From positions 1-34,626 of the forward strand of contig JAHELS010000043.1 in NCBI GenBank assembly GCA_024644085.1: DNA of 34,626 nt. The letters run 5' to 3'. This DNA comes from Rhodopirellula sp. Lineage in GTDB: Bacteria; Planctomycetota; Planctomycetia; Pirellulales; Pirellulaceae. Shown one piece after another: positions 1 to 9,450 of this stretch (positions are counted from its first letter, which is position 1; each line of letters starts with the position of its first letter). Position numbers and translations under genes: made by a program. The notes beneath the pieces were generated by a model. That model ran no database searches and was not told where the DNA came from. It was given only the letters and a program-made list of their open reading frames with translations.

Positions 1-2031
1 GGTGTCAACAAGCGACTGGCCTACGAGCAACAACTCGCCAAGCAAACGCTTGACGCATTGGTCGCGGATCGCCGCTGGGCCGAATTGCAGCTGCGTTATC
101 TGCAATCCTATCCGGCGGAATTCGAGGCTCGCTCGTGGTTTCCCATTTACCTTTCCTATGCGAAGCCGCCGCTTGCCCAGGCCGATGTGGAAAAGCGCCT
201 GCTGCGTGAGATCAGTTTGCTTCGCAAGCAGATCCTCGAGCGCGAATACGTGGATGCGACGGACGATCCTCTGGCGCGCGTCGACACTCTACTGCAGATG
301 ATCGATCTTGAATTGCGTTGGAGTCTGCAATCGGCAAATGCAGCCGATCGGGTTGGCGAATTGCTGATCGAGGCGTTTCGTCTGCGTGAATCGGCAAAGA
401 TCCCGCGAGATCCAAGCGATCCGTATTACAACGAGTTGGTGCGAATGTTGGTCGTCGCAATTGATCGGGTAGATCAGGCTTCACAGGATCCGAGCCGATC
501 GAATCGGCTGAGGCCGGATGACTTCGATGCCTGGGTCTCACGTCTGATTTCTCTCGCCGAGCCCTATGCCCGTGCTGCGGTTTTGCGTGCTCAGACTGAC
601 CTCCCCGATGCTCGCGGGATTGAATCGGCGCGCGCGTTGGTCGACCAACTTGATCGCGTTGCCCTGATTGACACGAAGTACGTTGACCTGCCGTTTCGCA
701 CGGCCGCCCTGTTGAAGATTCCCCCGGGTGAGCTGTTCGAGTACTTCGTGCGGATGCTGGATAACTCCGAGCAATACGCCAATCCGATGCGTGTCCTTGT
801 CTTTGGTATTGAAATTCGAAAGTTTTTGGACCGCCTGAGTGACGACCAGGCCACCCAGGTCGCCCGCGGCATGATCCGTGTGTTGAAGATGGAACATGAA
901 GCGAACACGATGTTCACCACGACGTCAATGTTGGTGGAACTGTCCAAATATGTCCCCAAAAGCGAATCGCCGTTTCTGCTCCCACCTGAGTTTTCACTCG
1001 AGGAGGCGCCCGGCCCGTGGCAACAGTACCGAGTCGTCCCGATCCGATTACAGGTAGACAAACGACGCCGGCTCCACGCGTTTGCGGTGGATCAAAGCGG
1101 ATCGAGTGGTGAAGAAAAACTGGTGCTGGCATGGTCGCTTCCCGATGACATGACGTCGATTGAACGTGTTGGGATAGCCGGCGGCACGCCGTCGAAATTC
1201 GGCGATGCGTTCTCCGGGTTTCGCAGGTACGGTCCGCTGCAGATGGCGGTGGGCAGCAGCGAAGTCTTTTTGAGTGGCAGGGAGCCGGGACTTACCATGG
1301 TGTCGCGCAACGCGGTTCGTGCGATCACAGAAGACGACGGTCTGGCGTCAAACGACGTTGCAAGGATCGACTGGTGCAACGACCGGCTATACATCGGCTA
1401 CCCGGCTGGCCTCGGCAGCTATGATCCTCGCCGGGATCAATTCGATCTGTTTGCATCACTCTCGTCCCTGAGCGCCCGTAATCCACTTGATGCACGCGGA
1501 AGTTTTCGCGTGCGTCAGATACTTGCGGACGCGAGTCACGGGTGCATCTGGATGACGATTCGTGACCACGACCCATCGAGTGAAAGGACGGGGTTGTGGC
1601 GATGCGAACCATTGAACAATGAATACGTAAAACTGATTGACTTCGCTGCTGACGTCTCGATGGCGGAAAATGGACTGTTGGTTCATCGCAATGCGGAGAA
1701 AAACAAATTGGCATGGGTCGATCGAGACACGCTGAAAGTCACGGAGCTGCCACTCTTTGCGCACGCCTCGAAGTCAGCCTTGTATCCTCAACCGTACTTT
1801 GTCAGCCCCTACGCAATGACCTATGAGTTGGAGGATTCAACTCCCCAGCCCCACTTGATCAAAGTTGGCGAGCATTTGATCGGCAGCAATGCGACGCTGT
1901 ACACGAGTGATGGCAAGGAGTACCCGCTGGAAAACATGCGGCCGTGGTACCGATTGCAGCGATTCCAGAACGGATTCATTGCGTTTTACGATTCGCCTCG
2001 ACGAACGCTTTGGTACGTCGCACCGAAGTGA
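1..2031 (+). CDS. Large protein of unknown function with propeller-like C-terminus, 5' truncated
   Basis: The reading frame is open from base 1 to a TGA at 2029-2031 (676 residues visible), so the true start lies upstream of the window. The first roughly 300 residues look helical and rich in charged and leucine residues, like a TPR-type or solenoid scaffold, although no repeat could be aligned by eye. From about residue 350 the sequence turns beta-rich, with short blocks such as RLYIGYPAGLGSYDPRRDQF and GCIWMTIRDHD. These recall the blades of two-component-regulator-type or YVTN-type beta-propellers. No catalytic motif is visible. A GC-rich hairpin lies just past the stop. Family and role are not recognised; the propeller reading is an inference from pattern only. 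Confidence 0.8.
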   Translation, partial: GVNKRLAYEQQLAKQTLDALVADRRWAELQLRYLQSYPAEFEARSWFPIYLSYAKPPLAQADVEKRLLREISLLRKQILEREYVDATDDPLARVDTLLQMIDLELRWSLQSANAADRVGELLIEAFRLRESAKIPRDPSDPYYNELVRMLVVAIDRVDQASQDPSRSNRLRPDDFDAWVSRLISLAEPYARAAVLRAQTDLPDARGIESARALVDQLDRVALIDTKYVDLPFRTAALLKIPPGELFEYFVRMLDNSEQYANPMRVLVFGIEIRKFLDRLSDDQATQVARGMIRVLKMEHEANTMFTTTSMLVELSKYVPKSESPFLLPPEFSLEEAPGPWQQYRVVPIRLQVDKRRRLHAFAVDQSGSSGEEKLVLAWSLPDDMTSIERVGIAGGTPSKFGDAFSGFRRYGPLQMAVGSSEVFLSGREPGLTMVSRNAVRAITEDDGLASNDVARIDWCNDRLYIGYPAGLGSYDPRRDQFDLFASLSSLSARNPLDARGSFRVRQILADASHGCIWMTIRDHDPSSERTGLWRCEPLNNEYVKLIDFAADVSMAENGLLVHRNAEKNKLAWVDRDTLKVTELPLFAHASKSALYPQPYFVSPYAMTYELEDSTPQPHLIKVGEHLIGSNATLYTSDGKEYPLENMRPWYRLQRFQNGFIAFYDSPRRTLWYVAPK

Positions 2032-2032
2032 T

Positions 2033-2045
2033 GCTCCCGCGGAGC
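2033..2045 (+). terminator. Short GC hairpin directly after the stop codon
   Basis: GCTCC (2033-2037) pairs with GGAGC (2041-2045) around a 3-base loop, one base past the TGA of the upstream gene. There is no T-tract after it (the following bases are A-rich), so it does not look like a standard intrinsic terminator. It could protect the mRNA 3' end or be chance. Confidence 0.25.
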
Positions 2046-2293
2046 CAAAAAGGGCAAGATCAAATGTGGCATTCTTCGGTAGATAGCGTTGGTCAAAGCG
2101 CCACGCGGTCGCGACATTCGTCACAACCGATTCAAGCCGGAAAGTGTGGCATTACGTGGCATTCGGCACGAACGTCGGTCGCGATCGGTTGACGCGGGCG
2201 ATCGAATCCCATTCGTGGGCTATGCGGCGACTTGCGAGCTAATTTCTAGTGCGTAGTTGGTCCATTTCCCATGCCGTATGCACGATTCCCGTC

Positions 2294-3610
2294 ATGTCGA
2301 CGTTACCTGATTCCAATTCTGTTGCACCTTCGACGAGCGACTTGGCCGGCAGAATCCTCGTCGTCGACGACAGCCAGACGAACTGTGAAATGCTGCGCCG
2401 GCGCCTTTGTCGGCGCGATTACGACGTGGAGTGCGCCAATGATGGACAAGCGGCACTCGACATGATCGCGGCCTCGGAGTTCGATCTCGTGCTGCTCGAT
2501 CTGATGATGCCCGGAATCAGCGGTCTGGAGGCGCTCGAGAGAATTCGGCAAGATTATTCTCTGACGCAATTGCCGGTCATCATGGTAACGGCCAAAGGAG
2601 AGAGTCAGGATGTTGTTGATGCATTGTCGAAGGGTGCCAATGACTATGTCACCAAGCCACTTGATTTCAACGTAGGATTGGCTCGTATCCGAACGCAAGT
2701 CAATTTGAAGCGGACGACGGCATCCCTTCAGGCAGAGGTTCTTGAAAGAAAGGCCGCACAGGAAAATCTGGCCGACCATGCACGTCGTCTACAGACATCG
2801 AACGATCGCCTGGTGCAGGCCGAGAAGGAATTGCAGCAGTCGGTCCGCGAGTTGCAGCAAAAAAACGAGTCGCTCGAGGAATTCGTTTACGTCGCTAGCC
2901 ACGATCTGCAGGAACCGATCCGCAAGCTGGTCTCGTTTGCCAAGCTGTTGCAAACCGATCTTGGTGATTCGTTGGATGAGTCAGTGGCGAATGATCTGGC
3001 CTTCATTACGACGTCAGCTCACCGTATCAGCACGCTGGTCAAAAACGTCCGTACGCTGGCCCACACCGACCTTGCCACTGCCGAGCAAGCCGTCTCCCTT
3101 GACGACTGCGTGAACGCCGCCATTGATTCGATGTCGGACGAGATAGCTGTATCCGGCGCGACGATCGAGAGGCAATCCTTGCCATGTGTCACCGGTAACG
3201 AGGTCCTGTTGGTTCAGCTGTTCCAACACCTGATCGGCAACGCGATCAAGTTCGCGTCCCTGGACAGCCCGGTGGTCGAGATCACAGCCGTGTTCGCAGA
3301 TTCGAATTGGGCATTTGGCGTCAAGGACAACGGCATGGGTTTGGACGTTCGTTATGCCGACCGAATATTCAAACCGTTTCAACGTTTGCACGGCCGCGAT
3401 GAATTCGAAGGGACCGGTATCGGGCTGGCCATTTGCAACCGCGTCGTACAGCGCCACGGCGGCCGCATCTGGGTTGATTCTCAGCCGGGTCAGGGTGCAC
3501 ATTTTCAGTTCACGCTCGAGCGGGTCCACCGCGGTCCGATTGATTCCGCGCCGATCAATGAAACCGAGTCGTGCAATCTCCCGCCTGTTTCGCTTGAGAA
3601 TCAATCTTAG
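2294..3610 (+). CDS. Receiver-histidine kinase (REC-HisKA-HATPase), soluble
   Basis: A two-component signalling protein of 438 residues. An N-terminal receiver domain (about 20-137) carries the acidic pair D25-D26, the phospho-acceptor D69 in LVLLDLMMPG, T99 and K121. A heptad-like, Q/E-rich linker (about 141-190) is probably a coiled coil. The HisKA H-box has H203 in ASHDLQEPIR, the phytochrome-like variant. The ATPase domain has N316 in the N-box, D345 in KDNGMGL, FKPFQRLH, and the G2 box GTGIGL (373-378). No transmembrane segment is present, so it is probably cytosolic, receiving phosphate at the receiver domain and signalling through the kinase. ATG 2294 is preferred over an in-frame GTG at 2249 because the extra 15 residues match nothing in the receiver fold. 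No partner regulator is adjacent. Confidence 0.93.
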   Translation: MSTLPDSNSVAPSTSDLAGRILVVDDSQTNCEMLRRRLCRRDYDVECANDGQAALDMIAASEFDLVLLDLMMPGISGLEALERIRQDYSLTQLPVIMVTAKGESQDVVDALSKGANDYVTKPLDFNVGLARIRTQVNLKRTTASLQAEVLERKAAQENLADHARRLQTSNDRLVQAEKELQQSVRELQQKNESLEEFVYVASHDLQEPIRKLVSFAKLLQTDLGDSLDESVANDLAFITTSAHRISTLVKNVRTLAHTDLATAEQAVSLDDCVNAAIDSMSDEIAVSGATIERQSLPCVTGNEVLLVQLFQHLIGNAIKFASLDSPVVEITAVFADSNWAFGVKDNGMGLDVRYADRIFKPFQRLHGRDEFEGTGIGLAICNRVVQRHGGRIWVDSQPGQGAHFQFTLERVHRGPIDSAPINETESCNLPPVSLENQS

Positions 3611-3646
3611 CGAGCTGAGAATGTCGATCCGAGATCTGGCTCTGTC

Positions 3647-5116
3647 CTAGACCAGCAAATCATGGACGACATTGCCGTGGACGTCGGTCAGGCGAAAGTC
3701 ACGGCCTTGATGCCGATACGTGAGTCGCTCGTGATCGATCCCCAGGCAATGCAGAATTGTGGCGTTCAGGTCATGAATATGGACCGGCTTGTCGACGACG
3801 TTGTAGCTGAAGTCGTCCGTTTCGCCGTAAACGATTCCGGGTCTGATCCCACCGCCCGCCATCCACTTGGTGTAACAGCGCGGATGGTGATCGCGGCCGT
3901 AGTTCGTTTTGGTCAAACCACCCTGACAATAGATGGTGCGTCCGAACTCGCCGCCCCAGATCACAAGCGTGTCCTCGAGCATGCCGCGCTGCTTCAAGTC
4001 GTTGATCAACGCCGCACAGGGTTGGTCGACGATTCCACATTGCCGCCGGATGTCATTGGGCAGGTTGCCGTGCTGGTCCCATTGGCGAATGAAGACTTGT
4101 GTGAAACGCACGCCTCGTTCGGCAAGCCGGCGGGCCAACAAGCAATTTGCGGCAAAGGTGCCCGGCTTTTTGACTTCCGGACCGTACATGTCGAGCACGT
4201 GTTGGGGTTCATCGGTGATGTCGGTCAATTCCGGTACCGAGGTTTGCATGCGGTACGCCATTTCGTACTGCGCGATTCGTGACTGAATTTCGGGATCACC
4301 AACTTCCGCGTAGCGGCGTCGATTCATCGCGGCCAATTCATCCAGCATTCGCCGGCGCATGTTGTCGCTCATGCCCTCGGGATTCGACAGGTACAAGACC
4401 GGATCGCCCGTCGATCTCAAACTGACCCCTTGATGGCGTGTGGAAAGGAAGCCGGCACCCCAGAGCCGGGCGTAAAGAGCCTGGCCCCCGAATCCTCCGT
4501 TGACGGTCGAATGCAGCACGACGAACGACGGCAGGTTCTCGTTCATGCTGCCCAGACCGTAGGACAGCCACGCGCCGGTGCTTGGACGTCCGGGCAACTG
4601 GCTTCCCGTTTGAATGTAGGTGATGGCTGGATCGTGGTTGATCGCTTCAGTATTGACCGTTTTGATGACGGCAAGATCATCGACGATCTCCGCCGTGTGC
4701 GGCAGCAGCTCGCTGATCCACACGCCCTCCTTGCCGTGGCGGCTGAACTTGAAAGTCGAGGGGGCGATGGGAAAACGTTCTTGCCCCGAAGTCATTGTCG
4801 TGATCCGCTGGCCATTGCGGATGCTGTCCGGCAAATCCTTGTCGAACCACTCATTCATCTTGGGCTTGTAATCCCACATGTCCAATTGGCTCGGCGCTCC
4901 CGACATGAACAGGTAAATCACCCGCTTTGCTTTGGGTGCAAAATGTGGAATACCCCGAAGACCCACGGAGGATTCGGTCAATGCAGCGCTGGAGGGGGCG
5001 GCGAAGAGTTGCGGATTCAAAAGGGATCCGAGTGCCGCTGTACCGATTCCGCCCGCCGCACGACCAAAAAAATGGCGTCGCGTTTCGACCAATGCGGCTT
5101 CTCGTAACGGATTCAT
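3647..5116 (-). CDS. DUF1501 domain protein (Tat-exported)
   Basis: A 489-residue member of the DUF1501 family, an alkaline phosphatase/sulfatase-superfamily-like group that is very abundant in planctomycetes. The N-terminus has a twin-arginine signal ([13 protein letters not shown]) followed by a small hydrophobic stretch, implying folded export. Family-typical blocks include [20 protein letters not shown] near the start, [16 protein letters not shown] and [21 protein letters not shown] near the end, and [20 protein letters not shown] at the C-terminus. The start ATG at 5114-5116 lies 3 bp after the stop of the PSD1 gene, so the two are almost certainly one transcript. This PSD1/DUF1501 pairing is the standard planctomycete arrangement. 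The substrate is unknown; the family is presumed hydrolytic. Confidence 0.95.
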   Translation of the reverse strand: MNPLREAALVETRRHFFGRAAGGIGTAALGSLLNPQLFAAPSSAALTESSVGLRGIPHFAPKAKRVIYLFMSGAPSQLDMWDYKPKMNEWFDKDLPDSIRNGQRITTMTSGQERFPIAPSTFKFSRHGKEGVWISELLPHTAEIVDDLAVIKTVNTEAINHDPAITYIQTGSQLPGRPSTGAWLSYGLGSMNENLPSFVVLHSTVNGGFGGQALYARLWGAGFLSTRHQGVSLRSTGDPVLYLSNPEGMSDNMRRRMLDELAAMNRRRYAEVGDPEIQSRIAQYEMAYRMQTSVPELTDITDEPQHVLDMYGPEVKKPGTFAANCLLARRLAERGVRFTQVFIRQWDQHGNLPNDIRRQCGIVDQPCAALINDLKQRGMLEDTLVIWGGEFGRTIYCQGGLTKTNYGRDHHPRCYTKWMAGGGIRPGIVYGETDDFSYNVVDKPVHIHDLNATILHCLGIDHERLTYRHQGRDFRLTDVHGNVVHDLLV

Positions 5117-5119
5117 CGA

Positions 5120-8100
5120 TTAACCCTTCGTGACGGTTTCACTGAGATTGAGCAGCAGATGCGTGATCATCGTCCACGATGCCAGCTCATTCGAATCGAG
5201 CCCGGGGTGACGCGGCGAGTCACCGGTATCCAATAACTTGTTCGCGGCTTCCGGGTCGGTAATGAACTCATCGAGATATTCGTCGTACAACCGGACGAGC
5301 GATTCCACTTCGTCCGAATCGGGACGCCGCGACGTTACCATTCGAAACGCATGCACCAATCGCTGCGCGGTTTCGTCACCGCCCTCGGTCATCACTCGTT
5401 CGGCCAATTTTCGCGCCGCTTCGACGAACTGTACGTCGTTCATCAACACCAGAGATTGCAGCGGCGTGTTGGTACGTGCGCGTCGAACCTGGCACGTTTC
5501 GCGATCCGGCGCGTCAAAAGTAGCCATTGAAGGCGGCGGCGAGGTTCGTTTCCAGAAAGTGTATAGGCTGCGTCGGTAAAGTTTCGATCCCTCGTCTTGC
5601 ACGAAAATCGATGTGTTGCTTCCGCCAAAACCAACCGGTTTCCAAAGTCCGGCGGGTTGGTATGGCCTCACACTTTTTCCGCCGATCGTTTTCACCAACA
5701 ATCCGCTGACCGCTAATGCCGAGTCGCGAATGATTTCGGCATCAAGGCGAAATCGGGAACCATGCGATAATAGACGGTTCTCCGGATCGGCCGACCGTTT
5801 CTCAGGGGAGATATGCGACGACTGCTGGTACGTTGCCGACATCAACAGCATTTTTTGAAACCGTTTCATGTCCCATCCGGATTCGATGAACCGCAATGCT
5901 AACCAATCGAGTAGTTCGGGGTGCGACGGTTGTTCGCCCTGAATTCCGAAGTCCTCAGCCGTCTTGACGAGTCCGACGCCGAAGAAGTGTTGCCAGATCC
6001 GATTCACCGTTACGCGGGCCGTCAGCGGATTCTCGGGACTGACGAGCCAAGTGGCTAATCCGAGACGGTTCGCCGGCGCGTCGGGCTCAAGAGGAGCGAT
6101 CCACTGTGGTACCGCCGAAGCGACTGCCTCGCCTTTTTCGGTGTACTCGCCACGCTCGAGCAGGTGAGCCTGGCGCGGTTCCTTGCGGTCTTCCATCACA
6201 AGGGTTGCAGGAATTGAGTTTTCGAGTTCTTCAAGTTGTGTTCTCAGCCCGTCCTGTTCCTTGATCGGCCGAGCGAACACTCCCTTGTAATCGGGACTGA
6301 CGTGCTTCAGGTAATAACGCGTGAGCTCAATGCGCTGGTCGTCGGAGCGTTTCACGTCTTCCAGATCGACGATCTTCTGGATCTCGGGTGGGAGCGGCGG
6401 GCTGGTGACCTTCCCGCGGTATTGCTGCCAGAGATGAATCGACGCCAGTTTCTCGGTCGGTAGCGGCGCGACCGAGATCGTGCCGGCGGCGTCCCAGTGA
6501 ACCGTACCGCCGAACTGAGTAAATGCCCAACCGCCCAGCTGCGAATCGGGCTTGAGTCCGACCGATGCCGCATCGACTTCGAGCCGGACCCATTTCCCGG
6601 TTTCCGGCAGATCCCCGGCGCGGAAATTCGCGGCTCCGGTCTGGCCTGCGCCGTGACCCTTGTCGGCGCCCCAGTACGCTCGATGATTCCACGAACCGTC
6701 GTTGAACTGCAATTGCACGGTCTCGGGCGGATTATCGGGGTCAAGATAAACGTAGGCAAACAATCGGCCCGGCGCAGCGACGGTCAATTTTGGATCGGCA
6801 TCAGTAAAAAAATGTTGAGTCAAACCGGTGCCGGTACGAACCGATGAATTTTCGCCACGGTGAACCGGGTGATCAGGGCCGGATACAAAATTCCACGGAT
6901 CGGGACCGTCGCCCTGTGGCTTGGCGCCATCGGGCAATTTGTCGTCGAACCAGATCGATTCGCCCTCGTCCAAATCACCCAGCGATTCATCGGGGAATGG
7001 ATCGGTGTAGTCGGCATCAGACAGTAGATCCGCGATGCGACGGTCGATTGCTGTAAGCGAGTCTTGAATCTGCGACTTCGAATCGATTTGCTCCTGGCTC
7101 GGCACTTTCACGATCGGCGGCGGCAGCAACGCGTTGCCGTCCATTGCTCGCTCCGTGAGGCTGAAGAAGTAAGAGAAAAGTTGATAAAACTCTTTTTGCG
7201 TCAGCGGATCGAACTTGTGATCGTGGCATGCGGCACAGCCGGCGGTCAGCCCGAGCCAGACCGTCGCCGTTGTTTCCACTCGGTCCACGGCGTACCGGAC
7301 ATAGTATTCGTCGTCGATCGAACCTCCTTCACTTGTCGTGACATTGCAACGGTTGAAACCAGTTGCAACCCGTTGATCAAGGGTCGCGTCGGGCAACAGA
7401 TCGCCGGCAATCTGTTCGATCGTGAACTTGTCAAACGGCATGTTGGTCTGGAAAGCGTTGATGACCCAGTCACGATAGGGCCATATCGACCGTTCGTTAT
7501 CCAAATGCAAACCGTGCGTATCCGCGTAACGCGCTGCATCAAGCCAAATTCGCGTCATGTGTTCGCCGTAGGCCGTCGACTCCAGCAACCTGTCAATCAG
7601 TTTCTCATACGCGGCGGGTGAATCATCGCCGAGAAACGCATCGACCTCTTCAATCGTCGGGGGCAGACCCGTAAGATCCAAGGTGACACGGCGGATCAGC
7701 GTTTCCCGGTCAGCGCGAAGGGCAGGCGCGAGGCCAGTTTCGGTAAGACGCCGATGAATGAACAGGTCGATCGGGTTGTTGACCCGCCACTTCGGAGCCG
7801 CGCGAGGCAATGCTGGTTGCACCGGCTTTTGAAAAGACCAATGGCCGGACCATTTGGCGCCGGCGGCGATCCACTCCGTGATTCCTGCGATCTGGGAAGC
7901 GGTAAGATTCTTGCCCGAGTCAGGCGGCGGCATCACCAGGTCGGGATCGTCGCTGGTGATCCTGAGAATCAGGGCGCTGTTGTCGACGTCGCCCGCCACG
8001 ATCGCCCGTTCTCCCGAGTCGGCTTCGGCAAATGCGCCCTCTTCCTGGTCGAGCCGCAATCCCGCCTCACGATTTGCTTCATCCGGACCATGACACTGAA

Positions 8101-8254
8101 AGCAATTCTCCGACAAGACCGGCAAGATCTCTCGGCTGAAATCGACGGCGCCGACCTCGCGAGCGACCCCCAGCGCAGTCGAAAAGAAAAAAAGAATGAC
8201 AACCGAGAATGACAACCGAGGGCAACGTGGGGCGAAATCGATTGGGGTGTTCAT
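5120..8254 (-). CDS. Planctomycete cytochrome C / DUF1549 / DUF1553 (PSCyt1-PSCyt2-PSD1) protein
   Basis: A 1044-residue exported protein. A hydrophobic signal ([17 protein letters not shown], about 15-31) precedes a PSCyt1 domain with one haem-type CxxCH (CFQCH, C51-C54-H55). DUF1549/PSCyt2 follows, with a second CxxCH ([11 protein letters not shown]). A middle beta-rich insertion around residues 460-620 (for example [20 protein letters not shown]) resembles the carbohydrate-binding-like segments seen in long members. DUF1553/PSD1 closes the protein, with [13 protein letters not shown] and [18 protein letters not shown] 8254 is chosen because it puts the signal peptide near the N-terminus; an in-frame TTG at 8338 would add 28 uncharacteristic residues. 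It is the first gene of a two-gene unit with the DUF1501 gene. These proteins are thought to act in the periplasm, perhaps with polysaccharide-degrading systems; that role is not proven. Confidence 0.95.
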   Translation of the reverse strand: MNTPIDFAPRCPRLSFSVVILFFFSTALGVAREVGAVDFSREILPVLSENCFQCHGPDEANREAGLRLDQEEGAFAEADSGERAIVAGDVDNSALILRITSDDPDLVMPPPDSGKNLTASQIAGITEWIAAGAKWSGHWSFQKPVQPALPRAAPKWRVNNPIDLFIHRRLTETGLAPALRADRETLIRRVTLDLTGLPPTIEEVDAFLGDDSPAAYEKLIDRLLESTAYGEHMTRIWLDAARYADTHGLHLDNERSIWPYRDWVINAFQTNMPFDKFTIEQIAGDLLPDATLDQRVATGFNRCNVTTSEGGSIDDEYYVRYAVDRVETTATVWLGLTAGCAACHDHKFDPLTQKEFYQLFSYFFSLTERAMDGNALLPPPIVKVPSQEQIDSKSQIQDSLTAIDRRIADLLSDADYTDPFPDESLGDLDEGESIWFDDKLPDGAKPQGDGPDPWNFVSGPDHPVHRGENSSVRTGTGLTQHFFTDADPKLTVAAPGRLFAYVYLDPDNPPETVQLQFNDGSWNHRAYWGADKGHGAGQTGAANFRAGDLPETGKWVRLEVDAASVGLKPDSQLGGWAFTQFGGTVHWDAAGTISVAPLPTEKLASIHLWQQYRGKVTSPPLPPEIQKIVDLEDVKRSDDQRIELTRYYLKHVSPDYKGVFARPIKEQDGLRTQLEELENSIPATLVMEDRKEPRQAHLLERGEYTEKGEAVASAVPQWIAPLEPDAPANRLGLATWLVSPENPLTARVTVNRIWQHFFGVGLVKTAEDFGIQGEQPSHPELLDWLALRFIESGWDMKRFQKMLLMSATYQQSSHISPEKRSADPENRLLSHGSRFRLDAEIIRDSALAVSGLLVKTIGGKSVRPYQPAGLWKPVGFGGSNTSIFVQDEGSKLYRRSLYTFWKRTSPPPSMATFDAPDRETCQVRRARTNTPLQSLVLMNDVQFVEAARKLAERVMTEGGDETAQRLVHAFRMVTSRRPDSDEVESLVRLYDEYLDEFITDPEAANKLLDTGDSPRHPGLDSNELASWTMITHLLLNLSETVTKG

Positions 8255-8405
8255 GAGGGGACGCAGAAGATACGCGGCGGGGAGCGAAACTCGCTCGGCA
8301 CATTCTAGCTGTGGAAAGTCGCTTTTGGGTAGACTCAACGGGTCAGCAACTCATGCCGAAACGGCTGGGAGAATTCCGTTGCCACTTCCTCGGGGGGATA
8401 GAACC

Positions 8406-8639
8406 ATGAAGATCCATCTTCGTTATTGTTCTGCTTGAAACTACGAACCACAGGCCGTCAGTTTGACGACCAGAATACTCACCAAGTACAAGCAGAAAAT
8501 CGAGGTGTTCGAGCTGGAGCCGTCCGGCGGCGGTTGCTTTGAACTGTCAATCGACGGTGATCTCGTTTATTCGAAACTTCAATCCGGCCAGTTCCCGGAC
8601 GAGAAAAAGATGGTCGCCGAAGTCGGCAAGCGCGTTTAA
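8406..8639 (+). CDS. selW: SelW/Rdx-family selenoprotein, UGA-encoded Sec at residue 11
   Basis: Read from ATG 8406 through an in-frame TGA (8436-8438) to TAA (8637-8639), this gives 77 residues of a SelW-like (Rdx, thioredoxin-fold) protein. The N-terminus MKIHLRYCSA-U puts the UGA exactly at the second redox position of the family's CxxC/CxxU motif (C8, U11). The part after the UGA has the Rdx signature: a variable helix, then GGGCFELSIDGDLVYSKL (41-58) and SGQFPDEKKM (60-69). Family length is about 75-95 residues, so the gene is complete. A purine-rich stretch (GGGGGGAT, 8393-8400) before the ATG can serve as ribosome binding site. A SECIS-like hairpin follows the UGA. Rdx proteins are presumed thiol or selenol redox proteins in the cytosol. 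The gene is transcribed away from the PSD1 gene and converges with the DUF1080 gene. No Sec-synthesis gene is in the window. Confidence 0.88.
8451..8473 (+). promoter_or_regulatory. Bacterial SECIS-like hairpin for UGA recoding
   Basis: CGTCA (8456-8460) pairs perfectly with TGACG (8464-8468) around the 3-base loop GTT. After one C/A mismatch the stem continues with GG (8453-8454) pairing CC (8470-8471). The loop starts with G and lies 22 bases after the TGA. From memory, the bacterial SECIS consensus is a short apical loop with a G in its first two bases, 16-37 nt after the UGA, on a stem of at least 4 bp; this hairpin satisfies all of these. The assignment is by inspection; no folding energy was computed. 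Confidence 0.72.
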
Positions 8640-8670
8640 TTTTCACTCGCACCCAGGCGGCACAGCAACG

Positions 8671-9396
8671 TTACCGCGAGACTTTGAGTCGTAGATCCTT
8701 GAACTGGACGAGCATGCCAGGGTCGTGCAGTTGCAATTGAATCATCCCGCGGTCGAGCCGGCGCGGTTGCGGAAGGTTTTCGATGAATTCGGAGGCCAGG
8801 ATGCCGTTGATGAAAAGTTGGAAGTGATTGCCATTTGCGATCACGTGCACATCGTTCCAATCGCCCTTGCGCACGTCGTCGGGTGTCAGCGCGTTGTCGA
8901 TTGTCGTAATCGTGGGCTCGTCGTTTTCGTCGATCACCAGGCGGTCGCCGCGAAAACATCGGTGCTCGATACGACCCGGCGTGTGAAAGTCCCACGCCCC
9001 CAATACATTTTTGCCGATCCCCACGTGTCCAAAATCGGCGTGGTAGCTTTGGAAATCGCGTCTTCCGGTTTCATCCGGCCGTGCTCGGATGTTGACGCCG
9101 CTGTTCCCTTCTCGCGGGATTCGATAGCGAAGCTTGAGCTCGAAGTCAGCGATTTCCGTCTGGTCGTACGTCAGGTAGCTTCGTCGCTCGCCGCCCTCGC
9201 CGATGATCATTCCGTTCTCCGCACGCCATGCCTCTCGTGCGACCGCCGGCATAACGGTCCATCCGGAAAGCGTGCTGCCGTCGAACATGGAAACGAAACC
9301 GCGCTCGGTCCCCGGTTGCTCGGCTGCGACATGCATCGGGGCCAGGCATGCGATCCCAATGCATGCCGATCGACCAAAGTGTGACTGCATTTTCAT
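8671..9396 (-). CDS. Secreted DUF1080 (3-keto-disaccharide hydrolase-type) protein
   Basis: A 241-residue protein of the DUF1080 family, a concanavalin/LamG-like fold now often annotated as 3-keto-disaccharide hydrolase. After a signal peptide (IGIACLAPMHVAA) the family start appears: GFVSMFDGSTLSGWTVM. Further hallmarks are FELKLRYRIPREGNSGVNIR, the GAWDF segment, RKGDWNDVHVIANGNHFQLF (the classic 'W N ... G N ... N G' strand pair) and GMIQLQLHDPGMLVQFKDLR near the end. ATG 9396 is chosen because GGAG lies 9 bases upstream; GTG 9414 and ATG 9390 are alternatives. It lies 54 bp downstream of the DUF4432 gene on the same strand and the two may be cotranscribed. Sugar binding or hydrolysis outside the cytoplasm is likely; the exact substrate cannot be told from sequence. 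Confidence 0.92.
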   Translation of the reverse strand: MKMQSHFGRSACIGIACLAPMHVAAEQPGTERGFVSMFDGSTLSGWTVMPAVAREAWRAENGMIIGEGGERRSYLTYDQTEIADFELKLRYRIPREGNSGVNIRARPDETGRRDFQSYHADFGHVGIGKNVLGAWDFHTPGRIEHRCFRGDRLVIDENDEPTITTIDNALTPDDVRKGDWNDVHVIANGNHFQLFINGILASEFIENLPQPRRLDRGMIQLQLHDPGMLVQFKDLRLKVSR

Positions 9397-9450
9397 GTTC
9401 CCGTTCTCCAACACAATGTGTTCGCCATCCTTGGTTGCGGCTGTCGCGCT

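Noticed and set aside
4430..5107. Long open frame on the + strand opposite the DUF1501 gene
   Set aside because: It is a shadow of codon bias in the real gene on the other strand; no domain, signal or ribosome binding site.
7064..7621. 185-codon open frame opposite the PSD1 gene
   Set aside because: Shadow frame; the minus-strand protein carries CxxCH and DUF1549 motifs here.
8436..8438. TGA in the SelW-like gene as a plain stop, pseudogene or sequencing error
   Set aside because: It falls exactly on the CxxU position, the downstream frame is complete and family-like to its own TAA, and a SECIS-like hairpin follows at the right distance. An error at this one codon is possible but less likely.
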